DNA of 10,570 bases from Syntrophomonadaceae bacterium (GCA_007136165.1 SLHK01000177.1:1-10570), one strand, 5' to 3'; positions 1 through 6,978 are shown, numbered from the stretch's first letter. Numbers and translations: made by a program. Notes: generated by a model from the letters alone, not told the origin.

Positions 1-1055
1 CCCCGTTCCCGGATATAATCGTCGGGGTCCATATCCCGGGGCAGTTCGGCAACCCTGACGGTACACCCTGCTTTTTTCAGGATTTCCAACCCCCGCAGGG
101 TGGCGGCGTCTCCGGCGGCATCGGCGTCGTAAGCGATGACCACTTCTTCCGCCTGGACCCGGAGGAGCTTTGCCTGCTCTGCCGTCACGGAAGTCCCCAG
201 GGAAGCCACGGCATTTTTTATGCCGTTCTGGTGGGCAATGATCACATCCATGTACCCTTCCATGATGACGGAATACCCCTGGTCCCGGATGCCGCGGCGG
301 GCCCGGTCCAGCCCGAAGAGGTTCTTGCTCTTGTCGTACAGGGGCGTCTGGGGGGAGTTGTAGTACTTGGGCTCCCCTTCCCCGAAGATCCTGCCTCCCA
401 GCCCCACCACGTCTCCCTGCAGGCTGCAGATGGGGAAGATAATCCTGCTGCGAAAACTGTCGTAATAGCCTCCCGAAGAGCGGCTGCCCGCCAGGCCCGC
501 CTGGTGGAGCAGTTCCGGGGATACACCCCGTTTGCCGGCAAAGTTTATCAGGTTTTCCCAGCCCGTCGGGGCAAAGCCCAGGTTAAAGCTTGTGGCTGTT
601 TCCTCCTGAACGCCCCTTTCTTTCAGATACTCCAGGGCCTTAAAACCGGTTTTTTTCTTCATGAGTATTATATGATAGAACTGGGCAGCCAAGTCCATAA
701 CCTGCTTAAGTTCTTCTTTCAAAGCTGCCTGCTTTTTTTGGCCCGGTGTCATTTCCCGTTCCGGCACCCTTATTCCCGCCTGTTTAGCCATGTACTTGAC
801 AGCTTCGGGGAAGGTGAGGTTTTCCCTCTCCATGATAAAAGAGAACACGTTGCCTCCCTGGCCGCACCCGAAGCAGCGAAAAATCTGCTTGTCCGGGGAT
901 ACCATAAAAGAGGGGGTCTTTTCCTGGTGAAAGGGGCACAGTCCCACGTAATTGCGCCCGGTCCTCTTCAGCTCCATGTAACCGGAGATTACTTTGACCA
1001 GGTCAAAGGAACTTCTTACCTGCTCCACCACTTCTTCGGGAATAAAGTTCGCCAT
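1..1055 (-). CDS. dnaG: DNA primase DnaG (partial, 3' end off window)
   Basis: Primase makes the RNA primers for replication and works with the replicative helicase at the fork. About 351 N-terminal residues are visible; the C-terminal helicase-binding part lies beyond the left edge. The start is ATG at 1055-1053 (protein begins MANFIPEEVV). The CHC2 zinc finger is complete: C40, H43, C61 and C64, in the contexts CPFH and CFGC, the same numbering as E. coli DnaG. The catalytic core follows, with a conserved GRIFGEGEPKYYNSP segment around residues 205-220 and the TOPRIM motifs EGYMDV (E266) and YDADAAG (D310, D312), which are the metal-binding acidic residues. The reading frame is open throughout the visible part. 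The ribosome binding site is weak (GGTGGTG close to the ATG). In many Firmicutes dnaG is followed by rpoD, which would lie off the left edge. The family assignment is near certain. Confidence 0.97.
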   Translation of the reverse strand, partial: MANFIPEEVVEQVRSSFDLVKVISGYMELKRTGRNYVGLCPFHQEKTPSFMVSPDKQIFRCFGCGQGGNVFSFIMERENLTFPEAVKYMAKQAGIRVPEREMTPGQKKQAALKEELKQVMDLAAQFYHIILMKKKTGFKALEYLKERGVQEETATSFNLGFAPTGWENLINFAGKRGVSPELLHQAGLAGSRSSGGYYDSFRSRIIFPICSLQGDVVGLGGRIFGEGEPKYYNSPQTPLYDKSKNLFGLDRARRGIRDQGYSVIMEGYMDVIIAHQNGIKNAVASLGTSVTAEQAKLLRVQAEEVVIAYDADAAGDAATLRGLEILKKAGCTVRVAELPRDMDPDDYIRER

Positions 1056-1387
1056 CACACCACCAGCAATCCGGGAAATTTGACTGTTTGTATTTCGCCA
1101 ACCAACTCCATAATCCTGCCCAAACAACAAACTTTTTTGGAGTTTTTTAAAATCCTCTAGGAAAAGTATATTTTTATTTAGCCCCTGCCGCGGGCCCCGG
1201 GGGCGTAAAGCCGTACAGGTAAAAAAGGCCCGGAAAGAAAAAGCTCACCGCTTCGGGGAGCAAACATCCATTCTATATGGGGGTATTCCACTTCCCAGAA
1301 CAAAATTCCTGCCCCTAAAATTAAACATAATAAATATTATTATTTCCAGGTCTGCGGAATTTATTCTGATAATATGGCCGCCCCCCC

Positions 1388-1418
1388 TTTTTTTCTTGAA
1401 GAAGGGATTTTTTTCTTG
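1388..1418 (+). repeat. Two direct copies of TTTTTTTCTTG, 20 bp apart
   Basis: The 11-mer TTTTTTTCTTG occurs at 1388-1398 and again at 1408-1418, a period of 20 bp or about two helical turns. The second copy ends 6 bp before the predicted dacF -35 box at 1425. The phased T-tracts could act as an UP-like or bent-DNA element, or as a binding site for a regulator. The repeat is seen directly; its function is inference. Confidence 0.5.
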
Positions 1419-1424
1419 CAGGAA

Positions 1425-1452
1425 TTTGGCCCTTTAGCCCGTATATTATACT
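1425..1452 (+). promoter_or_regulatory. Probable housekeeping promoter of dacF
   Basis: A TTTGGC -35 candidate (1425-1430) is separated by 16 bp from a good -10 hexamer TATACT (1447-1452). Transcription would start near 1459, giving a leader of about 50 nt before the dacF ATG. The -10 is strong and the -35 is weak, so the exact -35 assignment is tentative. This also argues against a GTG start at 1454, which would fall before the predicted transcript start. Confidence 0.5.
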
Positions 1453-1510
1453 AGTGCATAAAAGCAAACTTCCTCCAGGGTGCTCCGGGGGGAAACAGGA
1501 GGTAAACGCC

Positions 1511-2716
1511 ATGCTGCAAAGATTTTGGAAAACCGCCATTGTTTTTGCCATAGTCCTGGGCCTGGCCCTGCCGGGAGGAATGGGAGCCGGTACCGGCACC
1601 GCCGGCGAGGCTGAAGGCAGCGACTTGATGCCCTTTGAAGTGGAAGCCAGGGCTGCCATTTTGATGGAGGCGGAAACGGGGAGCATCCTGTATGCAAAGA
1701 ATGCCGACGAGCCCCTGCCCCCCGCCAGCATCACCAAGATGATGACCCAGCTGCTGGCCTTTGAGGCCCTGCAGGAGGGCAGGGCCAACCTGGACGATAT
1801 GGTAGTCACCAGCGAGAAGGCCTGGCGCCTGGGGGGCTCCACCATGTTCCTGAACGTGGGAGACGAGGTCAGCTTTGAAGACCTGCTTGCGGGGATATCG
1901 GTGGTATCGGCCAACGATGCCTGTATTTCCGTGGCGAAGCATTTGATGGGCAGCGAGGAGCACTTCGTCAGAGCCATGAACGAAAGGGCCGCCTCTTTGG
2001 GCATGACCAACACCCGGTTTGAGAATTCCACGGGCCTTCCCTCGGCGGGCCATTACATGAGTGCCCGGGATATTGCCATTTTGGGCCGGGAGATCACCCT
2101 CCACCAGCCGGACCTTTTAAAGCTGGAATCCCAAATGTCTTTTACCTACAACGAAATTACCCAGCCAAACCGCAACCCCCTTCTGGGCAGCTACACGGGA
2201 GCCGACGGTTTGAAGACGGGGTGGACGGGGGAAGCGGGTTACTGCCTGGCCGCCACAGCGGTACAGAACGACTTCCGCCTCATAGCCGTTGTTATGGGTA
2301 CAGAGTCACAAAAAACCCGGGAAGCAGCCACCCGGCAGCTCTTGGATTACGGTTTTCGCAATTTTACCCTTAAAGAAATCCTCTCCCCGGGAGAGATAGC
2401 GGGAGAGGTGCCCCTGCAGAGGGGCCGGGACAGGGAGCTCAAGGTTACGGTGGCGGCACCCCTCAAAGTTATGGTGCCCCTGGGCCACAGCTCTCCCGTC
2501 GAACTGGTGAAAAACATCATTGATACGCCTGTGGCCCCTGTAAGCAAGGGGGACAAGGTGGGCATGATCCAGGTAATGCTGGATGACTATATGGTCAACG
2601 AGGCTGCCCTGGTGGCTGCGGAGGATGTCAGGCAGGCCAACCTGGTGGTACGCCTCTTCCGCTCCGTGGTGGATCTGGTGCGAAACCTCATAGAAAACCG
2701 GGGCGGCTCTGATTAG
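1511..2716 (+). CDS. dacF: D-alanyl-D-alanine carboxypeptidase (penicillin-binding protein 5/DacF family)
   Basis: This serine carboxypeptidase removes the terminal D-Ala from peptidoglycan pentapeptides on the outer face of the membrane, limiting cross-linking. The product is 401 residues. I chose ATG 1511 because AGGAGG at 1497-1502 sits 8 nt upstream; an in-frame GTG at 1454 would add 19 residues but has no such site. Residues 5-26 form a hydrophobic signal peptide. The three active-site motifs of the peptidase S11 family are all present: S73-I-T-K76 (nucleophile and base), S133-A-N135 and K235-T-G237. The C-terminal third fits the PBP5_C beta domain, ending in an amphipathic helix around residues 377-396 (LVVRLFRSVVDLVRNLIENR) that typically anchors these enzymes to the membrane. 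In Bacillus dacF precedes spoIIA; here it stands alone and ends in a terminator, so a role in sporulation cannot be assumed. Family assignment is firm; dacF versus dacA or dacB is less so. Confidence 0.93.
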   Translation: MLQRFWKTAIVFAIVLGLALPGGMGAGTGTAGEAEGSDLMPFEVEARAAILMEAETGSILYAKNADEPLPPASITKMMTQLLAFEALQEGRANLDDMVVTSEKAWRLGGSTMFLNVGDEVSFEDLLAGISVVSANDACISVAKHLMGSEEHFVRAMNERAASLGMTNTRFENSTGLPSAGHYMSARDIAILGREITLHQPDLLKLESQMSFTYNEITQPNRNPLLGSYTGADGLKTGWTGEAGYCLAATAVQNDFRLIAVVMGTESQKTREAATRQLLDYGFRNFTLKEILSPGEIAGEVPLQRGRDRELKVTVAAPLKVMVPLGHSSPVELVKNIIDTPVAPVSKGDKVGMIQVMLDDYMVNEAALVAAEDVRQANLVVRLFRSVVDLVRNLIENRGGSD

Positions 2717-2731
2717 AGCGGCCTTTTTTTT
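2702..2731 (+). terminator. Intrinsic terminator of dacF, overlapping its stop codon
   Basis: The arms GGCGGCTCT (2702-2710) and AGAGCGGCC (2715-2723) pair over 8 of 9 positions, with one G-G mismatch and a GATT loop, and are followed by eight T residues (2724-2731). The dacF stop codon TAG (2714-2716) lies in the loop and right arm. Read on the minus strand, the same hairpin begins about 20 nt after the ppdK stop codon, but there it is followed by CCCCGGTTTTC, so it would be a weaker terminator for ppdK. Confidence 0.85.
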
Positions 2732-2742
2732 GACCCTTTGTT

Positions 2743-5388
2743 TTATTTGCCTTTCAGGGCTGCCTGGGCGGCGGCCAGCCGGGCCACCGGCACCCTGAAG
2801 GGGGAACAGCTGACGTAATCCAGGCCCACCTGCTGGCAAAACTCTATGGAGCTGGGGTCCCCGCCGTGCTCGCCGCAAATCCCCATCTTCAAACCGGGCT
2901 TTTCCTTGCGGCCCCGTTCAACGGCGGTCCGGACCAGGTCCCCCACCCCTTCCCTGTCCAGTACGGCAAAGGGGTTGTCGGGGATAATCTTGTTGTTTAT
3001 ATAATAATGGAGGAACTTGCCCTCGGCATCATCGCGGCTGTAGCCGAAGGTGGTCTGGGTCAGGTCGTTGGTGCCGAAGGAGAAAAAATCGGCATGGACG
3101 GCAATGGGCCCGGCGGTGGCACAGGCCCTGGGCAGTTCGATCATGGTGCCCACCAGGTAGTGAAACTCCTTTCCCGTCTCCCGGGAAATGGCTTCCGCCC
3201 TCTCTTCCACCATCTGCCGCATGATCTCCAACTCCCGGTCCGTTCCCACCAGGGGGATCATGATTTCGGGGGAGACTTGGACTCCCTCTTCCTGAAGCTC
3301 CCCCAGGGCGTAAAAGATGGCGTTTACCTGCATTTCATATATCTCCGGGAAGAGAATGCCCAGGCGGCAGCCCCGGTGCCCCAGCATGGGGTTCGTCTCG
3401 CTGAGGGAGCGCACCTGCCTTATCAGTTTGTCTTTTTCGTAGATCTCCTTCTCCGGAGCCCCCTGGCACTTGAGCTTCGTCCTCTCCACCACCAGCTTCT
3501 CCAGGTTGGGGAGAAACTCGTGCAGGGGCGGGTCCAGGAGCCGAATGGTTACGGGCAGGGACGCCATGGCCCGGAAGATCTCTTTAAAATCCTGCTGCTG
3601 CATGGGCAGGAGGCGGGCCAGGGCCCCGTTCCTCTCCTCCCCGTCGGCGGCCAGGATCATTTCCTGGACCACCGGCAAACGCTCCTGGGCCATAAACATA
3701 TGTTCCGTACGGCAAAGGCCGATGCCTTCGGCGCCAAATTCCCGGGCCCTGGCGGCATCCTCCGGGGTGTCGGCATTGGCCCTTACTTTCATATCCCGGC
3801 ATGCATCGGCCCAGGAAAGGAAATTTTGGAACTCAGAACTGAGCTTCGGCGGAATCAAGGGGACCTCCCCTAAAATTACCCGGCCGGTGGACCCGTCTAT
3901 GGAAAGGAGGTCTCCCTCCTTAAGAATTGTTCCCTCCACTTCCATGGTCCCCAGGGCCGCATCGATTTCCACCGCCTCACAGCCGCAGATACAGGGCTTC
4001 CCCATGCCCCGGGCCACCACAGCCGCATGGCTGGTCATGCCGCCCCGGGAAGTCAGGATTCCCTGGGCTGCCACCATGCCGTGGATGTCATCGGGGGTGG
4101 TCTCTGTGCGGACCAGGAGAACCTGCTGGTCCTTCTGGGCCAGCTCCTCCGCCTTGTCGGCGTCAAAAACTATCCTGCCGCTGGCAGCGCCCGGCGAAGC
4201 GGGCAGGCCCCTGGCCAGGACCTTAAGCTCTGCCCCGGGGTCAATCTGGCTGTGGAGGAGCTGATCGATCTGGGAGGCGTCCACCCGCATCACCGCCTCC
4301 TCTTTGTCAATCAACCCTTCCGCCACCATATCCACCACCGTCTTGACGGCGGCGGCGGTGGTCCGCTTCCCCGTCCTGGTCTGCAGGAGAAAGAGTTTTC
4401 CCTTTTCCACGGTAAACTCGATATCCTGCATATCCCGGTAGTGCTTCTCCAAAAGGGAACAAACGTCCAGGAATTCTTTATGTATCCCCGGCATCTTCTC
4501 TGCCATCCGGTCAATGGGAAGGGGGGTTCGGATACCCGCCACCACGTCTTCCCCCTGGGCATTAACGAGAAATTCCCCGTAAATCTTCTTCTCCCCTGTG
4601 GAAGGGTTGCGGGTAAAGGCCACCCCGGTACCGCTGTCATTCCCCATGTTGCCGAAAACCATGGCCTGGACATTGACGGCCGTCCCCAGGTGGTCGGGGA
4701 TCTTGTTGAGGCGCCGGTACACCCGGGCCCGCTGGTTATCCCAGGAATCGAAGACGGCCTTGACAGCCAATTCCAGCTGCTCCAGGGGCTCCTGGGGGAA
4801 AGGCCGGCGGGTATGGCTCAGGACTATCTTCTTATAGCCGGCAATGAGTTTCTCCAGGTCTTCCTCCCCCAGGTCCGGGTCATGCAAAACCCCCGCCTCC
4901 CGCTTTTGGCCCGTCAAGGCTTCCTCAAAGTAGTAGTGGTCCACGTGCATGACCACATCAGCAAACATCTGGATGAAGCGGCGGTAGCAGTCCAGGGCGA
5001 AGGCGCGGTTGCCGGAGGCGGCGGCCAGCCCTTCCACGGTTTTATCGTTTAAACCCAGGTTCAGGATGGTATCCATCATGCCGGGCATGGAGTGAACGGC
5101 CCCCGACCGGACAGAGACCAGCAGGGGGTTTTCGGGCTGGCCAAACCTTTTGCCCAGGGTTTCTTCCAGGGCCTTCAGGGCCGCTGCCGCCTCTTCCTTA
5201 AGCCTTTGGGTTATGACCTTCCCCTCCCTGAAGTAAGAGCGGCAGGCTTTGGTGCTGATGGTAAAACCCGGGGGTACGGGCAGCCCGATGCGGGTCATCT
5301 CCGCCAGGTTGGCCCCCTTTCCCCCCAGGACCTCTTTCATGCGGGCGTTTCCCTCTTGAAATATAAAAACTTGTTTTTCCTCCGTCAT
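2743..5388 (-). CDS. ppdK: Pyruvate, phosphate dikinase (PPDK)
   Basis: This cytoplasmic enzyme interconverts pyruvate + ATP + Pi with PEP + AMP + PPi, working in gluconeogenic or PPi-linked glycolytic metabolism. At 881 residues it has the usual length for a bacterial PPDK. The N-terminal nucleotide-binding domain covers roughly residues 15-350 (GGKGANLAEM, SVRSGAVHSMPGMMDT). The central phosphohistidine domain contains GGMTSHAAVVARGMGKPC, with catalytic H454 and regulatory T452 two residues before it. The C-terminal PEP/pyruvate barrel carries FSFGTNDLTQTTFGYSRDDA and ICGEHGGD, with catalytic C838. Start ATG 5388 overlaps the upstream ppsR stop codon as ATGA, and GGAGG (5403-5399) lies 10 nt upstream, so translation is probably coupled. 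It is the last gene of the ccpN-ppsR-ppdK operon and converges on dacF. All catalytic residues are intact. Confidence 0.97.
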   Translation of the reverse strand: MTEEKQVFIFQEGNARMKEVLGGKGANLAEMTRIGLPVPPGFTISTKACRSYFREGKVITQRLKEEAAAALKALEETLGKRFGQPENPLLVSVRSGAVHSMPGMMDTILNLGLNDKTVEGLAAASGNRAFALDCYRRFIQMFADVVMHVDHYYFEEALTGQKREAGVLHDPDLGEEDLEKLIAGYKKIVLSHTRRPFPQEPLEQLELAVKAVFDSWDNQRARVYRRLNKIPDHLGTAVNVQAMVFGNMGNDSGTGVAFTRNPSTGEKKIYGEFLVNAQGEDVVAGIRTPLPIDRMAEKMPGIHKEFLDVCSLLEKHYRDMQDIEFTVEKGKLFLLQTRTGKRTTAAAVKTVVDMVAEGLIDKEEAVMRVDASQIDQLLHSQIDPGAELKVLARGLPASPGAASGRIVFDADKAEELAQKDQQVLLVRTETTPDDIHGMVAAQGILTSRGGMTSHAAVVARGMGKPCICGCEAVEIDAALGTMEVEGTILKEGDLLSIDGSTGRVILGEVPLIPPKLSSEFQNFLSWADACRDMKVRANADTPEDAARAREFGAEGIGLCRTEHMFMAQERLPVVQEMILAADGEERNGALARLLPMQQQDFKEIFRAMASLPVTIRLLDPPLHEFLPNLEKLVVERTKLKCQGAPEKEIYEKDKLIRQVRSLSETNPMLGHRGCRLGILFPEIYEMQVNAIFYALGELQEEGVQVSPEIMIPLVGTDRELEIMRQMVEERAEAISRETGKEFHYLVGTMIELPRACATAGPIAVHADFFSFGTNDLTQTTFGYSRDDAEGKFLHYYINNKIIPDNPFAVLDREGVGDLVRTAVERGRKEKPGLKMGICGEHGGDPSSIEFCQQVGLDYVSCSPFRVPVARLAAAQAALKGK

Positions 5389-6209
5389 AATAACCCTTCC
5401 TCCTTTATACAGGCCAAAATCTTGCTGGCCACCTCTTCCATAGCTTTGTTGGAAACATCGAAAACACGGCAGCCTATCTTCTTCATTATCTTTTCGGAGT
5501 AGTCCAGTTCCTCCATTATCCGCTCCATGCTGGCATAACTGGCCTGGGCTTTAAGGCCCAGGGATTTCAAGCGTTCCTGGCGGATCTCATTGAGGATTTC
5601 CGGCTTGATGGTGAGGCCCATGATTTTCTTGGGGGGGAGCCAGAAAAGCTCCTCCGGCGGATCCACCTCCGGCACCAGGGGCAAATTGGCCGCCCTTATC
5701 CTTTTATGGGCCAGGTACATGCTGAGGGGCGTCTTGGAGGTCCGGGAAACCCCCACCAGCACCACATCGGCCAGCAGCAGCCCCCGGGGGTCCTTGCCGT
5801 CGTCGTATTTGACGGCGAACTCGATGGCGGCAATGCGGCGAAAATAGTGTTCGTCCAGGCGGCGCACCAGACCCGGCTCCATTTTGGGGGAAACGTCCAT
5901 AATCTTGGCAAAGGCCTTCAACATGGGCCCCATAACATCCACCGTGGGCATGTTATTTTCCGCCGTCAGCCGCTCCATCTCCTCCCGGAGTTCCGGCAGG
6001 ACCAGGGTGTAGGCAATTACGCTGCGGAACTGTTTCGCTTCCTCCACCACTTCCCGTACCGTGTCCACATCTTCCACAAAAGGGACCCTCTGGACGACCA
6101 CATGGCCGGAGTTGAACTGACTGGCCACGGCTTTTACGACAAACTCTGCGGTTTCTCCGATAGAGTCGGAAACCACGTAGACGACAGGCTTTTCATGATC
6201 GCTTACCAA
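5385..6209 (-). CDS. ppsR: PPDK regulatory protein: bifunctional ADP-dependent kinase/Pi-dependent phosphorylase
   Basis: Members of this DUF299/PDRP1 family inactivate PPDK by ADP-dependent phosphorylation of the threonine next to the catalytic histidine, and reactivate it by phosphorolysis. The protein is 274 residues, the usual size. It opens with the conserved VYVVSDSIGETAE segment (residues 10-22) and carries the P-loop-like GVSRTSKT at 153-160, followed by PLSMYLA. No in-frame ATG is available at the 5' end. The likely start is TTG 6209-6207, because AAGGAGG lies 6 nt upstream; this overlaps the end of the CBS regulator gene by 7 nt. Its own stop overlaps the ppdK start by 4 nt. Direct linkage to ppdK, whose target T452 is conserved, supports PPDK rather than PEP synthase as the substrate. 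B. subtilis YqfL is the homologue in the equivalent ccpN-adjacent position. Confidence 0.93.
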   Translation of the reverse strand: MVSDHEKPVVYVVSDSIGETAEFVVKAVASQFNSGHVVVQRVPFVEDVDTVREVVEEAKQFRSVIAYTLVLPELREEMERLTAENNMPTVDVMGPMLKAFAKIMDVSPKMEPGLVRRLDEHYFRRIAAIEFAVKYDDGKDPRGLLLADVVLVGVSRTSKTPLSMYLAHKRIRAANLPLVPEVDPPEELFWLPPKKIMGLTIKPEILNEIRQERLKSLGLKAQASYASMERIMEELDYSEKIMKKIGCRVFDVSNKAMEEVASKILACIKEEGLL

Positions 6210-6859
6210 ATTGCTCCTCCTTCCTCTCCCCGGCCGCCCAGGGCAACCAGGACCCGGGCCAGATTTGTCTTGGTGACCCGGCCAATGACTTCCAGTTTCT
6301 CATGGGGAACTTCCCGGACCACCGGCAGGGAATCCACCTCATACTCCATAATCTTTTGGGAAACCTCCAGAATGTTCTCATCCAGGCTGGTGGTGATGAT
6401 ATTGGGCATACGGGTCATGATAATGCCCACGGGCAACTTCTGCAGGTCGGCCCCGCCCATGGTGCACTTGAGAAAATCTTTGCGGGAGACCACTCCCATC
6501 AGGATGCTGCCCTCCTCCACCACGTAGAGGGTGCCCACATCCTCCAGGAACAGGGCCACCAGGGCGTCATAAACGGAAGTTGCTTCCTTTATGACGGCGG
6601 GCCGGCTTTTGAAGTCCCGCACCTTGATCTTCTTCAAAGTCTCGGCAATGAGGGTTTCCTGGGTTTTCCCGGAATAGAAGTACCCCACCCGGGGCCGGGC
6701 ATGCAGGATCCCGGACATGGTTAAAACGGCCAGGTGGGGGCGCAACGTGGCCCGGCTCAAACTCAGGCGGGAAGCGATCTCCTCCCCGGAGATGGGGCCG
6801 TTGTTTTTGACTATCTCCAAAATTCTCTCCTGGCGGTTTGTCAGCTCTATGCTTGTCAC
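6203..6859 (-). CDS. ccpN: HTH and tandem-CBS transcriptional repressor, CcpN family
   Basis: This 218-residue protein has the architecture of B. subtilis CcpN, the catabolite repressor of gluconeogenic genes. An N-terminal winged helix-turn-helix covers about residues 5-62, with the recognition region around ISGEEIASRLSLSRATLRPHL. Two CBS domains follow, at about 80-140 (PAVIKEATSVYDALVALF ... GVVSRKDFL) and 145-205 (IIMTRMPNIITTSLDENILE ... DSLPVVR ... GRVTKTNLARVL); such pairs usually bind adenine nucleotides. The start is GTG 6859-6857 with a modest GGAAGTG site upstream. It is the first gene of the operon with ppsR and ppdK and overlaps ppsR by 7 nt. The palindromic sequences over its promoter suggest autoregulation. 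Membership of the family is strong; that it performs CcpN's exact role here is inferred from context. Confidence 0.88.
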   Translation of the reverse strand: MTSIELTNRQERILEIVKNNGPISGEEIASRLSLSRATLRPHLAVLTMSGILHARPRVGYFYSGKTQETLIAETLKKIKVRDFKSRPAVIKEATSVYDALVALFLEDVGTLYVVEEGSILMGVVSRKDFLKCTMGGADLQKLPVGIIMTRMPNIITTSLDENILEVSQKIMEYEVDSLPVVREVPHEKLEVIGRVTKTNLARVLVALGGRGEEGGAIW

Positions 6860-6905
6860 CCCACTTCCGTAAATGTGTTATACTATATGTCTATGCGGTG
6901 TATAA

Positions 6906-6919
6906 ATAGTATATACTAT
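6906..6919. promoter_or_regulatory. Candidate operator: 14-bp perfect palindrome over the -10 box
   Basis: ATAGTATATACTAT reads identically on both strands and covers the whole -10 hexamer of the operon promoter. Minus-strand TATAGTATA, which contains its left part, occurs at 6920-6912 and again at 6887-6879, 33 bp or about three helical turns downstream. This is the layout expected of a repressor that blocks RNA polymerase, and the first gene of the operon encodes an HTH repressor. AT-rich palindromes also arise by chance around -10 boxes, so binding remains inference. Confidence 0.5.
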
Positions 6920-6936
6920 ACAGAAGTGTCAATCAA
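6908..6936 (-). promoter_or_regulatory. Predicted promoter of the ccpN-ppsR-ppdK operon
   Basis: On the minus strand TTGATT (6936-6931) is followed, after exactly 17 bp, by TATACT (6913-6908), a good sigma-A type promoter. An overlapping perfect TTGACA at 6932-6927 would leave only 13 bp to the same -10, so it is unlikely to be the true -35 with that box. Transcription would start near 6901, leaving a leader of about 40 nt. The -10 lies inside a palindrome (separate entry). Confidence 0.65.
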
Positions 6937-6945
6937 CTGCCAGGA

Positions 6946-6969
6946 GGGTAAAAATTTTGATTTTTTCCC
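6946..6969 (-). repeat. AT-rich inverted repeat just downstream of glyS
   Basis: Ten bases past the glyS stop, GGG plus a run of A on one arm can pair with a run of T plus CCC on the other: 3 GC pairs, one T-T mismatch and 6 AT pairs, with a 4-nt loop. There is no U-tract after it on the minus strand. It might slow polymerase at the end of glyQS, but it is not a canonical terminator, so read-through into ccpN-ppsR-ppdK is possible. Confidence 0.35.
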
Positions 6970-6978
6970 AAGAGAATC

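Larger units (their letters stand above)
1056..1510. other. Divergent intergenic region between dnaG and dacF
   Basis: This spacer of about 455 bp separates divergent dnaG and dacF. It alternates AT-rich stretches (about 1130-1180 and 1315-1380) with a GC-rich island at 1181-1204 and a C7T7 run at 1381-1394. I see no credible gene in it: the open frames that cross it are antisense extensions of dnaG or dacF. The dacF promoter and ribosome binding site lie at its right end. For dnaG I found a TATACT at 1170-1165 on the minus strand but no acceptable -35 hexamer, so I do not call a promoter there. Confidence 0.7.

Noticed and set aside
231..1160. A 309-codon open frame on the plus strand across dnaG
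   Set aside because: It lies antisense to a clear primase with intact zinc finger and TOPRIM motifs, has no ribosome binding site and its translation resembles no family.
1181..1204. GC-rich inverted repeat (GCCCC ... GGGGC) in the dnaG-dacF spacer as a terminator
   Set aside because: Neither strand has a T-tract after the hairpin and no gene ends there, since both flanking genes diverge. It may be structural but I cannot assign a role.
1327..1352. AT-rich near-palindrome (TAATAAATATTATTA) upstream of dacF
   Set aside because: Arms mismatch next to the central AATATT; low-complexity AT sequence explains it.
1454..1510. Upstream GTG start for dacF adding 19 residues
   Set aside because: It falls before the predicted transcription start and lacks a ribosome binding site, while ATG 1511 has AGGAGG 8 nt upstream followed directly by a signal peptide.
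2866..5052. Long plus-strand open frames (335 and 341 codons) antisense to ppdK
   Set aside because: They are mirror frames of a GC-rich coding gene; their His/Gly/Pro/Leu-rich composition is typical of antisense shadows, and PPDK on the other strand is complete.
6927..6932. Perfect TTGACA as the -35 of the ccpN operon
   Set aside because: It would leave only 13 bp to the TATACT -10. The overlapping TTGATT gives 17 bp and is preferred, though the TTGACA with a weaker -10 (TATTTA, 18 bp) remains possible.
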